Shown: in pieces, positions 16,809-27,821 of the stretch
Layout: each line of letters opens with the position of its first letter
Position numbering within the stretch: position 1 is the first letter of the stretch
From: an uncultured Clostridium sp.
Lineage (GTDB): Bacteria > Bacillota > Clostridia > TANB77 > CAG-508
Assembly: GCA_948472955.1 (NCBI GenBank)
Contig: CAOKVW010000008.1
Coordinates: forward strand, 1 to 36,479
Direction of reading: 5' to 3'
Length of the DNA stretch: 36,479 bases
Program-made: the position numbers and the translations under genes
The notes under the pieces: generated by a model
Databases searched by the model: none
The model's input: the letters and a program-made list of their open reading frames with translations, nothing else
Told to the model about the DNA's origin: nothing

Positions 16809-17769
16809 AAATGTATTAGTAACAGGAGCGGCAGGATTTATAGGAGCAAACTTTGCCGAATACTTTGTCAACAAACATCCAGATTACAAGGTAGTTGTAG
16901 TAGACAAATTAACCTATGCAGGAAATATGGATAATTTAAAGAAAGTAGAGGACAAAATAACTTTTGTACAAGCAGATATTTGTGATTTTGAAAAAATGAA
17001 GGAAATATTTGACCAGTATGATATTAATGGAGTGATTCATTTTGCAGCAGAATCACATGTGGATAATAGTATTAAAAATCCATTTGTATTCACGCAAACT
17101 AATGTCATCGGAACGCATACCTTATTAGAGACAGCTAAACAAAAATGGGGAGAAGGAAGTGACAATAAATTTGTCCATATTTCAACAGATGAAGTTTATG
17201 GTTCATTAGGAGAAGAAGGATATTTTACAGAAACCTCACCAATCCAACCAAGTAGTCCTTATTCTTCTTCAAAAGCAAGTTCCGATTTAATTGCTTTAGC
17301 GTATAAGGAAACTTATAAAATGAATGTTAATGTAACAAACTGTTCAAATAATTATGGACCCTATCAACACAATGAGAAATTAATACCACATATGATTAAA
17401 CTAGCTTTAAAAGATGAAAAATTACCCGTGTATGGAGAAGGCTTAAATATTAGAGATTGGCTATATGTAGAAGACCATTGTGAAGCGATTGATTTAGTAT
17501 TCCATAAAGGGGTAGCAGGGGAAAGATATAATATTGGTGGTCACAATGAAAAGAGAAATATCGAAATCGTTAAATTCATTTTACAAAGACTAGGGAAATC
17601 AGAGGATTTAATCGAGCATGTTACTGATAGAAAAGGTCACGATTATCGTTATGCGATTGACCCAACGAAAATAAAGAATGAATTAGGTTGGTATCCAAAG
17701 ACGAAGTTTGAAGATGGTATCGTGAAGACAATTGATTGGTATTTGGAAAATCCAGATTGGTTACAATAA
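16801..17769 (+). CDS. rfbB: dTDP-glucose 4,6-dehydratase
   Basis: The enzyme dehydrates dTDP-glucose to dTDP-4-keto-6-deoxyglucose with bound NAD. The 322-residue product opens with VLVTGAAGFIGANF, and has HFAAESHVDNS, HISTDEVYGSLG (catalytic Thr/Asp/Glu), the SPYSSSKASSDL segment with catalytic Tyr-Lys, and NCSNNYGPYQ. These are the full signature of RfbB/RmlB. It is the last gene of the rhamnose operon and overlaps the HD gene. With rfbA, rfbC and rfbD, the four enzymes complete the pathway. The product is probably used for a rhamnose-containing wall polysaccharide. Confidence 0.96.
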   Translation: MSKNVLVTGAAGFIGANFAEYFVNKHPDYKVVVVDKLTYAGNMDNLKKVEDKITFVQADICDFEKMKEIFDQYDINGVIHFAAESHVDNSIKNPFVFTQTNVIGTHTLLETAKQKWGEGSDNKFVHISTDEVYGSLGEEGYFTETSPIQPSSPYSSSKASSDLIALAYKETYKMNVNVTNCSNNYGPYQHNEKLIPHMIKLALKDEKLPVYGEGLNIRDWLYVEDHCEAIDLVFHKGVAGERYNIGGHNEKRNIEIVKFILQRLGKSEDLIEHVTDRKGHDYRYAIDPTKIKNELGWYPKTKFEDGIVKTIDWYLENPDWLQ

Positions 17770-17790
17770 AATATTATAAATTTGTTGATT

Positions 17791-17940
17791 GACGAAAAGT
17801 GTTATTTATTATTTTTTTACACCTTGTGTGTCGCAACCTACTAAATGAAAATCTTGTAGGTTGCTCCAAATCGCACTCGCGTAAACGCTCGTTTAGTCGC
17901 TTACGCGGTGTTGCAAAAATAATAAATAATACCTTTCGTT
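17791..17940. repeat. 150-bp palindromic element between rfbB and gtrA
   Basis: The outer arms 17791-17816 and 17913-17940 are nearly complementary. Inside lie a hairpin at 17833-17864 (GCAACCTAC pairs with GTAGGTTGC) and a second at 17879-17906 (GCGTAA pairs with TTACGC, with a nested AAACG/CGTTT). The core is much richer in G+C than the surroundings. It could be a MITE-like element or a structured RNA. Confidence 0.65.
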
Positions 17941-17989
17941 AATAATAAATCATAGCAAAGCACTAAATAATAAAAAGGAGAAGATTACA

Positions 17990-18412
17990 ATGGAGAAAAT
18001 CAAAAAAATAACAGAAAAAATATTAACCAAAGAAGTGATATTATATATCATATTCGGTTTACTTACTACCATCATCAACTTAGGTTCTTTTTATGTGTTG
18101 AATAGCCTATGGAAATGGAATGAAAATATAGCCAACTTAATCGCGATTCTATTAGCGGTATTGGTGGCTTATCTTACCAATAAAGATTTAGTATTCCATT
18201 CGGAAGCTAGTGGCATAAAGGAAAAATTACAAGAGTTTTTTAAATTTATGGTAGGAAGAGCTTTTACGATGATAGTTGAATTTTTAGGAGGATTTGTATT
18301 ATTTCAAACTGCAATCCCAGAAATGATTAGTAAAGCTTTTATCACAGTAATTGTTATTATTTTAAATTTTTTCATTAGTAAATTTTTTGCATTTAGTAAA
18401 AAGAAAAAATAA
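17990..18412 (+). CDS. GtrA-like membrane protein
   Basis: This is a 140-residue protein with four membrane segments (about residues 14-34, 42-60, 80-100 and 112-132) and the GtrA-family opening FGLLTTIINLGSFYVL, followed by NLIAILLAVLVAYLTNKDLVF. GtrA-like proteins are thought to help flip or present undecaprenyl-phosphate-linked sugars. The partner is usually a GtrB-type glycosyltransferase, and two candidates lie in this window, at 5834 and 23537. AAAAAGGAGAAG precedes the ATG. It follows the rhamnose operon but is separated from it by a 150-bp palindrome, so it may be transcribed separately. Confidence 0.85.
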   Translation: MEKIKKITEKILTKEVILYIIFGLLTTIINLGSFYVLNSLWKWNENIANLIAILLAVLVAYLTNKDLVFHSEASGIKEKLQEFFKFMVGRAFTMIVEFLGGFVLFQTAIPEMISKAFITVIVIILNFFISKFFAFSKKKK

Positions 18413-18450
18413 AGATGTATTATGCATACAATAAAAGTTTATAAAATTTA

Positions 18451-18481
18451 AAAATGTTACAAATTTGTAGCGTTTTTTTTT
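18451..18481 (+). terminator. Terminator after gtrA
   Basis: AAAATGTTAC can pair with GTAGCGTTTT around AAATT, followed by a run of T. Confidence 0.6.
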
Positions 18482-18513
18482 GTTGTATTGTTCCAATTTT
18501 AAAATAACTGTGA

Positions 18514-18534
18514 TAGAATAAACATAAGTATAAT
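18514..18534 (+). promoter_or_regulatory. Possible promoter region of the M14 gene
   Basis: Two -10-like boxes are present, TAGAAT (18514-18519, with TTCCAA 17 bases upstream) and TATAAT (18529-18534, without a clear -35). The ribosome site GGGGGAT lies at 18541. Confidence 0.35.
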
Positions 18535-18552
18535 GTTTTAGGGGGATATAAC

Positions 18553-21500
18553 ATGAAAAAAGTATTTATTACAATTAGTTTGGTTTTAGGTTTTATCGTT
18601 GTTGTAAATAGCAATCATAAAGTTTTTGCCAATACGAGAACAACAGAAATAAAAGATGGAACCTATGAAATATTTACTGGTGTTAGCAACACAAAAGTTA
18701 TTAATGTACAAAATGCTAGTAAGAATAATGGAGCCAATGTGAATATTTATGAAAAAGAAAATAAAAATAGCCAAAAATTCAAAGTAAAATTAAATCAAGA
18801 TGGAACCTATACTTTTACGGCTTTACATTCGAATAAAGTATTAGATGTTGTGGGAGCAGGAAGAAAAAATGGTACGAATGTAGACCAATATCAATCCAAT
18901 GGTACGAATGCACAAAAATGGTATTTAGAATCTTGTGGCAATGGCTATTATTATATTGTGTCAAAATGTAATGGCTTATATTTAGATATTGCAAGTGGTA
19001 GCAACAAAAATGGAGCTAACCTACAAGTATATACAGGAAATAAAACGAAGGCACAGAAATTTAAGTTTTCAAAAGTACGAGAAATAAAGGGTCAAAAAAC
19101 AATAGAAAATGGCACTTATTATATTTATTCAAAAGTAGCTAATAATCGTGTTTTGGGAATACCGAATAGTGCCACTAACAACAATGCTACTTTTAAGACG
19201 GTAGCCCTTAATAATAAAGCTGAACAAAAATTCCAAATCACTTATCATCAAGATGGAACCTATACTATAAAAGTTTTACATACCAAAAAGGCAATGGATG
19301 TGCCAGGAGCAAGTGGGAAAAACGGAACCCCAATACAACAATATAATGGTAATAATACCGATGCTCAAAAATGGGTAATCCAAAAGAATGCAGACAATAC
19401 CTATTCTATCATTTCAAAATGTAATGGATTAGCTTTAGATATTGCTGGTGGAAATAAATCAGTTGGAGCCAGTGTACAAATCTATTCCTATAATGGTTCC
19501 AATGCTCAAAAATTCACTTTCCAAGCTTGTTCGACAGAAAAGGGAACGCAATCAGCAGAAAATGGAACGTATCGAATCGTAAGCACAGTAGATAATGCAA
19601 AAGCTTTTAATATGACAACTAGTAGTACCAATCTTCAAATGTGGGGTAATTTTAAAGGGATACAACAAAAATTTGAAATACAATATGTAGGAGACGGTTA
19701 TTATAAGATAAAAGCAAAATCTTCTAACAAGGTTTTAACAGTAGAAAGTAAAAATCCAAGAGTGGGAAGCATAATAAGTCAACAAAAAGATGGGAATTTA
19801 GATACCCAAAAATGGATTTTGAAAAAGTATTCCGAGAGTGTATATGCTATTATTTCAAAGTGTGGTAATCTTTATATTGATTTAGGAAATGCTACTGTAA
19901 AAAATGGACAAGTTCTAAAATTAAATACAGAAACAGACTTAAAAAGTCAGCAATTTATTTTAATCAATGAAACGCCAACGAAAAATGTAAAACAGATTAG
20001 TGATGGCATTTATCAAATTAGTTTAAAAACAAATCGAGTGGTAGATGTTTCAGGCGGTAATTATAATAATGGAGCCAATGTACAAATTTGGGAAAATACC
20101 AGGGTGCAACAACAGAAATTCCGTATCACGAGAATCAAAAATACAAATTATTATAGAATAACAGCTGTACATTCTGCCAGAGTTTTAGATGTACAAGGAG
20201 GCAATATCAATTTTGGAGCCAATGTAAATCAATATGCTTCCAATGGAACAGATGCACAATATTGGTTTCTAGAAGACTGTGGAGATGGTTACTATCATAT
20301 TATTTCAAAGGCAAATGGTTTGTGTTTAGATGTGGTGTCTGGATATACTTCTCGTAATGGCACGAATCTTCAATTATATTATAAGAATGGGACAAATGCA
20401 CAAAAATTCAAATTAACACCAATTAATATGATAGATAATAATACTTATGAAATAGAGACAAACTTAAATCCTAATATGGTAGTAGATATTTCTGGTGGTT
20501 CTAAAGCGGAGAATGCCAATGTACAATTATGGACAGCAGATAATGTTAATCAACAAAAATTTGTATTAACAGCTTTAAATACGGATACTTACAAAATCTT
20601 AGCCAAACATTCGAATAAAGCTTTAACAGCTAAATCAAACAATGTATGCCAAGCAACTTATACAGGTGCTAGTAATCAACAATGGCAAATAAAAGAAGCA
20701 GGAAATGGATATTATCATATCGTTTCGAAAGCAACAGGAAAGACGCTAGATGTTTCATCAGCATTGGCTAGAAATGGTCAAAATATTCAAATTTATACAT
20801 CTAATTATAGCAATGCCCAAAAATTCAGATTTGTAAAAGGCATTCGAAAGTTCTATGAAGCGGGAAATTATGGAAGAAGTGGTTTAGCAGTAAAAGGAGA
20901 CAGAAGAGGTTCGAAGCTAAAATATTATAAATATGGAAAAGGTTCTAAAGTTCTATTTGCTACTTTTTCAATTCATGGATTTGAAGATTCCTATAACCAT
21001 GATGGAGCAGAATTGACTTATATAGCAGAAGAATTTAAAAAATATTTGGATAACCATATGGATGAATCGATTACTAGAAATTGGACGATTTATATTTTTC
21101 CAAATTTAAATCCAGATGGACAAGCTTATGGACATACGAATAATGGACCAGGAAGAACATCGCTATTTAGTGCAGCACCTGCTACACAAGGAGTTGACTT
21201 AAATCGAAACTGGTCAGTGGGCTATAAAAGAGAAAAAAGTGCCAGAAATTATAATGGTACGGCTCCTTTCCAAGCTTATGAAGCAATTGATTTAAGAAAC
21301 TTTATGCTAAGTCATCAAGGAAGCACCAAGACAATTACGGTTGATACGCATGGCTGGTTAAATGAAACAATAGGGGATAATGGATTAGGCAGATATTATA
21401 GAAATCAATTTGGATTACCAACCCATATTAATAGTTATGGTTCTGGTTATTTGGTTAATTGGGCAAGAACTTTGCGAAATGCAAGGTCTGTATTAGTAGA

Positions 21501-21594
21501 ATTGCCACAAGTAAGTAATCATAGCCAAACAGTAGGTAGAAATTATGCACAAAAATATATTAATGCAACTATGCAAATGTTAAGGGAGAATTAA
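18553..21594 (+). CDS. Secreted M14-family zinc carboxypeptidase with five RICIN-type domains
   Basis: This is a 1013-residue exported protein. A signal peptide (KKVFITISLVLGFIVVVNS) is followed almost directly by five RICIN-like beta-trefoil repeats to about residue 760, without the long polar linker of its two relatives. The C-terminal M14 peptidase domain shows the zinc ligands H808 and E811 in SIHGFED, then NLNPDG and GVDLNRNW, the third ligand H933 in DTHGW, and the catalytic glutamate E983 in VLVELP. All active-site residues are present. Relatives cleave peptidoglycan stem peptides such as gamma-D-Glu-diaminopimelate bonds. The exact bond is inferred. GGGGGATATAAC precedes the ATG. A small anchored protein begins four bases after its stop. 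Confidence 0.85.
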   Translation: MKKVFITISLVLGFIVVVNSNHKVFANTRTTEIKDGTYEIFTGVSNTKVINVQNASKNNGANVNIYEKENKNSQKFKVKLNQDGTYTFTALHSNKVLDVVGAGRKNGTNVDQYQSNGTNAQKWYLESCGNGYYYIVSKCNGLYLDIASGSNKNGANLQVYTGNKTKAQKFKFSKVREIKGQKTIENGTYYIYSKVANNRVLGIPNSATNNNATFKTVALNNKAEQKFQITYHQDGTYTIKVLHTKKAMDVPGASGKNGTPIQQYNGNNTDAQKWVIQKNADNTYSIISKCNGLALDIAGGNKSVGASVQIYSYNGSNAQKFTFQACSTEKGTQSAENGTYRIVSTVDNAKAFNMTTSSTNLQMWGNFKGIQQKFEIQYVGDGYYKIKAKSSNKVLTVESKNPRVGSIISQQKDGNLDTQKWILKKYSESVYAIISKCGNLYIDLGNATVKNGQVLKLNTETDLKSQQFILINETPTKNVKQISDGIYQISLKTNRVVDVSGGNYNNGANVQIWENTRVQQQKFRITRIKNTNYYRITAVHSARVLDVQGGNINFGANVNQYASNGTDAQYWFLEDCGDGYYHIISKANGLCLDVVSGYTSRNGTNLQLYYKNGTNAQKFKLTPINMIDNNTYEIETNLNPNMVVDISGGSKAENANVQLWTADNVNQQKFVLTALNTDTYKILAKHSNKALTAKSNNVCQATYTGASNQQWQIKEAGNGYYHIVSKATGKTLDVSSALARNGQNIQIYTSNYSNAQKFRFVKGIRKFYEAGNYGRSGLAVKGDRRGSKLKYYKYGKGSKVLFATFSIHGFEDSYNHDGAELTYIAEEFKKYLDNHMDESITRNWTIYIFPNLNPDGQAYGHTNNGPGRTSLFSAAPATQGVDLNRNWSVGYKREKSARNYNGTAPFQAYEAIDLRNFMLSHQGSTKTITVDTHGWLNETIGDNGLGRYYRNQFGLPTHINSYGSGYLVNWARTLRNARSVLVELPQVSNHSQTVGRNYAQKYINATMQMLREN

Positions 21595-21598
21595 TGAA

Positions 21599-22315
21599 AT
21601 GAAAAAGAAATTTATCGTGTGTATCCTAGTAGCAGTTATGATAATAGGAATCGTTGCTATACTAGTTAATTTGAGTTTCCAGAGAAAGAAGGAAAACGAA
21701 AAGAATACAACAAATGAAATAGATATTTATGATAAAGAAACGATTCACGAAATAAAAGAAGAAATCAATGCCACAGCAGATACGGATATGTATCAAATTC
21801 AAGAAGAATACGATGGAAGACAAATTTTACAAATTAAGCCTAGTATTCAATTTCAAACCGTATTAGCAGGAATTTTGAAGAATGGACAACCTTCTGAAAA
21901 TGAGATACAAGATTTATTGAAGAACAAACCAACACAAGAGGGAATCTGGATTGCGAAACAATCCAGAGAAGCTTTTTTAAATCTTCTGAAAGATAATGGC
22001 ATGAATGGTTATGCGATTCATGAACAAGGCTATTTATATGCAACAGAGGAGAACGAAAAAGAAGAAGCAAAGAAATTGAAGGAAGCGATGCATACGAACC
22101 AATTATATATTATTGATGTCTCTGGAGTTTCTTATACAAGAGATGATTTTTCGGGGGAGATTGTGGAATATCCTTTTGAAAAAATGGAACCTTATCAAGC
22201 AGTGGATGTTTATCAAGAAGGGAATGTAACGATTTTGGAAGTAACTACTAACGAAAAAGGTATTTTGTCAAAACAAGAGATTTTACAAGATGTGTTGTTG
22301 AATATGCAAAATTAA
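21599..22315 (+). CDS. Membrane-anchored extracellular protein of unknown function
   Basis: This is a 238-residue protein with a single N-terminal membrane segment (residues 4-27, FIVCILVAVMIIGIVAILVN) and a polar, glutamate-rich body presumed to be outside the cell. The middle contains YDGRQILQIKPSIQFQTVLA and repeated alternations of helix-forming residues. I recognise no catalytic motif. It begins four bases after the M14 carboxypeptidase stop, so it is almost certainly co-translated and may be an accessory or anchoring partner of that enzyme. AGGGAG lies upstream, inside the end of the M14 gene. Confidence 0.65.
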   Translation: MKKKFIVCILVAVMIIGIVAILVNLSFQRKKENEKNTTNEIDIYDKETIHEIKEEINATADTDMYQIQEEYDGRQILQIKPSIQFQTVLAGILKNGQPSENEIQDLLKNKPTQEGIWIAKQSREAFLNLLKDNGMNGYAIHEQGYLYATEENEKEEAKKLKEAMHTNQLYIIDVSGVSYTRDDFSGEIVEYPFEKMEPYQAVDVYQEGNVTILEVTTNEKGILSKQEILQDVLLNMQN

Positions 22316-22335
22316 TAGTTACAATTCATTCATTA

Positions 22336-22459
22336 TTAAATTTATTATATTTTTTATGTCAGTGACTTCCAGCTGCAAACAGTCTGTAATTACATAACAG
22401 ACTGTAATTTTGCTGGTCCCCCCGATTTGTCACTTTATAAAAAATATAATAAATTTTTA
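22336..22459. repeat. Intergenic palindromic element, copy 2
   Basis: The architecture matches copy 1 but with paired substitutions. The outer arms differ in sequence and remain complementary. GTGAC (22362-22366) pairs with GTCAC (22429-22433) instead of GTAAC/GTTAC, and CCAGC pairs with GCTGG instead of CCAAC/GTTGG. The ACAGTCTGT/ACAGACTGT hairpin and the TCCCCCC stretch are unchanged. Confidence 0.8.
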
Positions 22460-22507
22460 GGTAGTTGTGAATAGGATAAAAAAAATTAAGAAAAAATGAA
22501 AAAAAAG

Positions 22508-22536
22508 TTCACTTTTTTTGTAGTTTATGGTATGAT
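22508..22536 (+). promoter_or_regulatory. Predicted promoter of the PRPP synthetase-like gene
   Basis: TTCACT (22508-22513) and TATGAT (22531-22536) are separated by 17 bases, 34 bases before the ATG. Confidence 0.45.
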
Positions 22537-22569
22537 AAGAAAGAATTTGGTAGAAGGGAATCGATAAAA

Positions 22570-23514
22570 ATGAATAATATTAAAATATTTGCTTGTCCAA
22601 CGGCAGAAGAATTTACACAAGAAATATGTGATGAATTAGGATTAGAAATGGGAAAAATTCATCATCAAAAGTTTTCAAATGATAATAATTTTGTACAAAT
22701 TTTAGAAACAGTAAGACAGAAAGATGTGTACATTGTTCAGACAACAAAACCGCCAGTCAATGAAAGAATTATGGAATTGCTAATAACGATTGATGCTATC
22801 AAAAGAGCATCTGCTAAAAATATTAATGTAGTATTACCATATTTTCCATACTCTAGGTCAGATAAAAAAGACCAACCACGTGTACCAGTAACGGCTAAAT
22901 TAATGGCACAAATTTTAGAAGCTGCTGGTGCAACAAGAGTTATCACATGTGATTTGCATAATCCAGCCATACAAGCATATTTTAATGTGAATTGTGATAG
23001 ACTAACAGCAGAGTATCTATTAGAGGATTATTTTAAAGAGAAAAACTTAGAAGATATGGTAATTGTAGCAACGGATGCAGGAAGTTCAAAAAAAGCCTAT
23101 AAATATTCTGAATTTTTCAATTGTCCTATTGCTTTAGTGGATAAAAGAAGAGATGCCAATGATGATAGAGCAATTGCAGGAACCATTATTGGAGATGTCA
23201 CTAATAAAAATGCGATTATCTTTGATGATGAAATAGCCACAGCTGGCTCCATGATGGAAACAGTTAAGGTATTACAACAATTTGGGGCAAAGGCGATTTA
23301 TGCAGGTGGTACTCATGGTGTTTTATCAGGACCAGCGATTGAAAGGATTAAAAATTCAGGAATCAAGGAAATGGTAGTAACCAACACAGTTCCTGTACCA
23401 GAAGAAAAAAGAATTGATAATATAACCGTATTATCGATTGCACCATTATTTGCAGAGGCAATCAAAAGAATTAATGAAGAAAAACCATTAGGTGAATTAT
23501 ATTATAAAGCATAA
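22570..23514 (+). CDS. prs: Ribose-phosphate pyrophosphokinase
   Basis: This is a 314-residue member of the PRPP synthetase family, which makes 5-phosphoribosyl-1-pyrophosphate from ribose-5-phosphate and ATP for nucleotide, His and Trp synthesis. Visible elements are KFSNDNNFVQI, the ATP-binding PYFPYSRSDKKDQPR, DLHNPAIQAYF, and the PRPP-binding loop FDDEIATAGSM. That loop normally reads DDMIDTGGT, so the protein belongs to a divergent branch, and a second classical prs elsewhere in the genome is possible. It is probably in an operon with the glycosyltransferase 22 bases downstream. The length is normal. Confidence 0.85.
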   Translation: MNNIKIFACPTAEEFTQEICDELGLEMGKIHHQKFSNDNNFVQILETVRQKDVYIVQTTKPPVNERIMELLITIDAIKRASAKNINVVLPYFPYSRSDKKDQPRVPVTAKLMAQILEAAGATRVITCDLHNPAIQAYFNVNCDRLTAEYLLEDYFKEKNLEDMVIVATDAGSSKKAYKYSEFFNCPIALVDKRRDANDDRAIAGTIIGDVTNKNAIIFDDEIATAGSMMETVKVLQQFGAKAIYAGGTHGVLSGPAIERIKNSGIKEMVVTNTVPVPEEKRIDNITVLSIAPLFAEAIKRINEEKPLGELYYKA

Positions 23515-23536
23515 AAGTAAAACAAGGAGTGATAAC

Positions 23537-24472
23537 ATGAAGAAAATATCAGTCGTTATCCCTGTGTACAATGAAGAAGAGGTCGCAAAGACCTCTTATT
23601 TGAGAATCCAAAAAGTGATGGAAGATTTAAAACAATATGATTATGAAATGCTATTTGTGGATGATGGCTCTAGAGACAAAACATTCAACCTATTACAGGA
23701 GATAGCAAAAGAAAATCAAAAAGTAAAAATTTTATCTTTTTCTAGAAATTTTGGTCATCAAGCAGCAGTAACAGCAGGAATTCAATATGTAACAGGGGAT
23801 GCTGTGATTATTATGGATGCCGATTTGCAAGACCCTCCAGAGTTATTACCAGAAATGGTAGCTTTGTGGGAGGAAGGAAATGAGGTAATATATGGACAAA
23901 GAAGGTCAAGAAAAGGGGAATCAGCTTTTAAATTATTAACAGCTAAGATGTTTTATCGTACCCTAAATGCATTGTCAGATGTAGAGATTCCAAAAGATAC
24001 AGGGGATTTTAGATTAGTAGATAAAAAAGTAATTGATGTGATTAATATCATGCCAGAACATAATAAGTTTTTAAGGGGGCTTTTTAGCTGGGTAGGATTT
24101 CAACAAAAGGCTTATTTTTATGAGAGAGAAGAGAGAAAAGCAGGAAAAACAAAATATCCTTTTCAAAAAATGTGGAAACTAGCTTCTGATGGCATTATTA
24201 GTTTTTCTACCAAACCATTAAAGATAGTGGGGGGCTTAGGATGTGTAACGATTATTCTATCCATTGCGATTTTAATTTATTCTTTGGTTTCTTATGCTTT
24301 TCAGTTAAATCATTTAACACCAGGTTGGACCTCTATTATGGTTGCGATTACGTTGTTTAGTGGGGTACAGCTGGTATCTATTTGGATTATTTCTGAGTAT
24401 ATAGCAAGAATTTATGATGAGACAAGGCATAGACCAGAATATATTATTGATAAGAAAATAAATATTGAATAA
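23537..24472 (+). CDS. GtrB/DPM1-type polyprenyl-phosphate glycosyltransferase
   Basis: ATG 23537 is preferred over an upstream in-frame start because AACAAGGAG lies just before it. The 311-residue product has a GT-A domain with VVIPVYNEEE, LFVDDGSRD, NFGHQAAVTAG, the metal motif MDADLQDPPE and the acceptor-site region DTGDFRLVDKK. Two membrane helices follow, at about residues 228-252 and 266-288, and then the characteristic EYIARIYDETRHRPEYII tail. This is a close match to GtrB-like enzymes that load glucose or a related sugar onto undecaprenyl phosphate. The GtrA-like protein at 17990 is a plausible flippase partner. Confidence 0.9.
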   Translation: MKKISVVIPVYNEEEVAKTSYLRIQKVMEDLKQYDYEMLFVDDGSRDKTFNLLQEIAKENQKVKILSFSRNFGHQAAVTAGIQYVTGDAVIIMDADLQDPPELLPEMVALWEEGNEVIYGQRRSRKGESAFKLLTAKMFYRTLNALSDVEIPKDTGDFRLVDKKVIDVINIMPEHNKFLRGLFSWVGFQQKAYFYEREERKAGKTKYPFQKMWKLASDGIISFSTKPLKIVGGLGCVTIILSIAILIYSLVSYAFQLNHLTPGWTSIMVAITLFSGVQLVSIWIISEYIARIYDETRHRPEYIIDKKINIE

Positions 24473-24496
24473 ATAGTTACCATTTACCTTATTAAT

Positions 24497-24620
24497 TTAA
24501 AAGTTTATTCTATTTTTTATTTGTAACTCCCAACATCACACAGTCTGTAATTGCATAACAGACTGTAAGCTTGTTGGTCCCCACGAATTGTTACTTCATA
24601 AAAAATAGAATAAACTTTTA
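24497..24620. repeat. Intergenic palindromic element, copy 3
   Basis: The outer arms (about 24497-24520 and 24598-24620) are nearly perfect complements. GTAAC pairs with GTTAC, CCAAC with GTTGG, and the ACAGTCTGT/ACAGACTGT hairpin is as in copy 1. The unpaired stretch reads TCCCCACGAATT. Confidence 0.8.
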
Positions 24621-24685
24621 GATTAAGATGTAGTAAAAGTTAAACAACAAACAGTTTAACGATTTATAAAATTTTACCTATAGGG

Positions 24686-24714
24686 TTGACAATCTATTTT
24701 TATTGTTATATAAT
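24686..24714 (+). promoter_or_regulatory. Near-perfect sigma-A promoter with an extreme short leader
   Basis: TTGACA (24686-24691), a 17-base spacer and TATAAT (24709-24714) form an exact consensus. The ribosome site AAGGAGGTGA begins at 24722, so the mRNA leader should be only about 14 bases. This predicts strong constitutive expression. Confidence 0.75.
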
Positions 24715-24734
24715 TTCTTCAAGGAGGTGAGAGG

Positions 24735-26392
<1,658 letters not shown>

Positions 26393-26395
<3 letters not shown>

Positions 26396-26424
26396 GACAA
26401 ATCAAACCTGTCCCTCTTGTCTCA
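26393..26424. other. Small hairpin between trpS and obgE
   Basis: TGAGACAA (26393-26400) pairs with TTGTCTCA (26417-26424). A-runs rather than T-runs follow on the plus strand, so it is not a classical terminator for trpS. The right half (CCCTCTTGTCTC) resembles that of the hairpin at 27786. Confidence 0.45.
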
Positions 26425-26438
26425 AAAAAGGAGATAGT

Positions 26439-27714
<1,276 letters not shown>

Positions 27715-27729
27715 TGTTGTAGTTCGTCG

Positions 27730-27777
27730 GTCCCCACGAAATGTTGCTTCATAAAAAATATAATAACCTTTTTAGGA
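27730..27777. repeat. Partial copy of the intergenic palindromic element
   Basis: GGTCCCCACGAA, GTTGC-TTCATAAAAAATATAAT and the A/T-rich right arm match the right half of copies 2 and 3. The left half is missing, with the obgE 3' end in its place. Confidence 0.6.
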
Positions 27778-27785
27778 AATAATAA

Positions 27786-27818
27786 ATGTGACAAAAAGGG
27801 GCGCCCCTCTTGTCACAT
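27786..27818. terminator. Bidirectional hairpin between convergent obgE and tsaB
   Basis: ATGTGAC pairs with GTCACAT, and the arms continue through GGGG/CCCC around a CG centre. One bulge and one mismatch are present. It lies exactly between two converging genes. Confidence 0.65.
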
Positions 27819-27821
27819 GTT

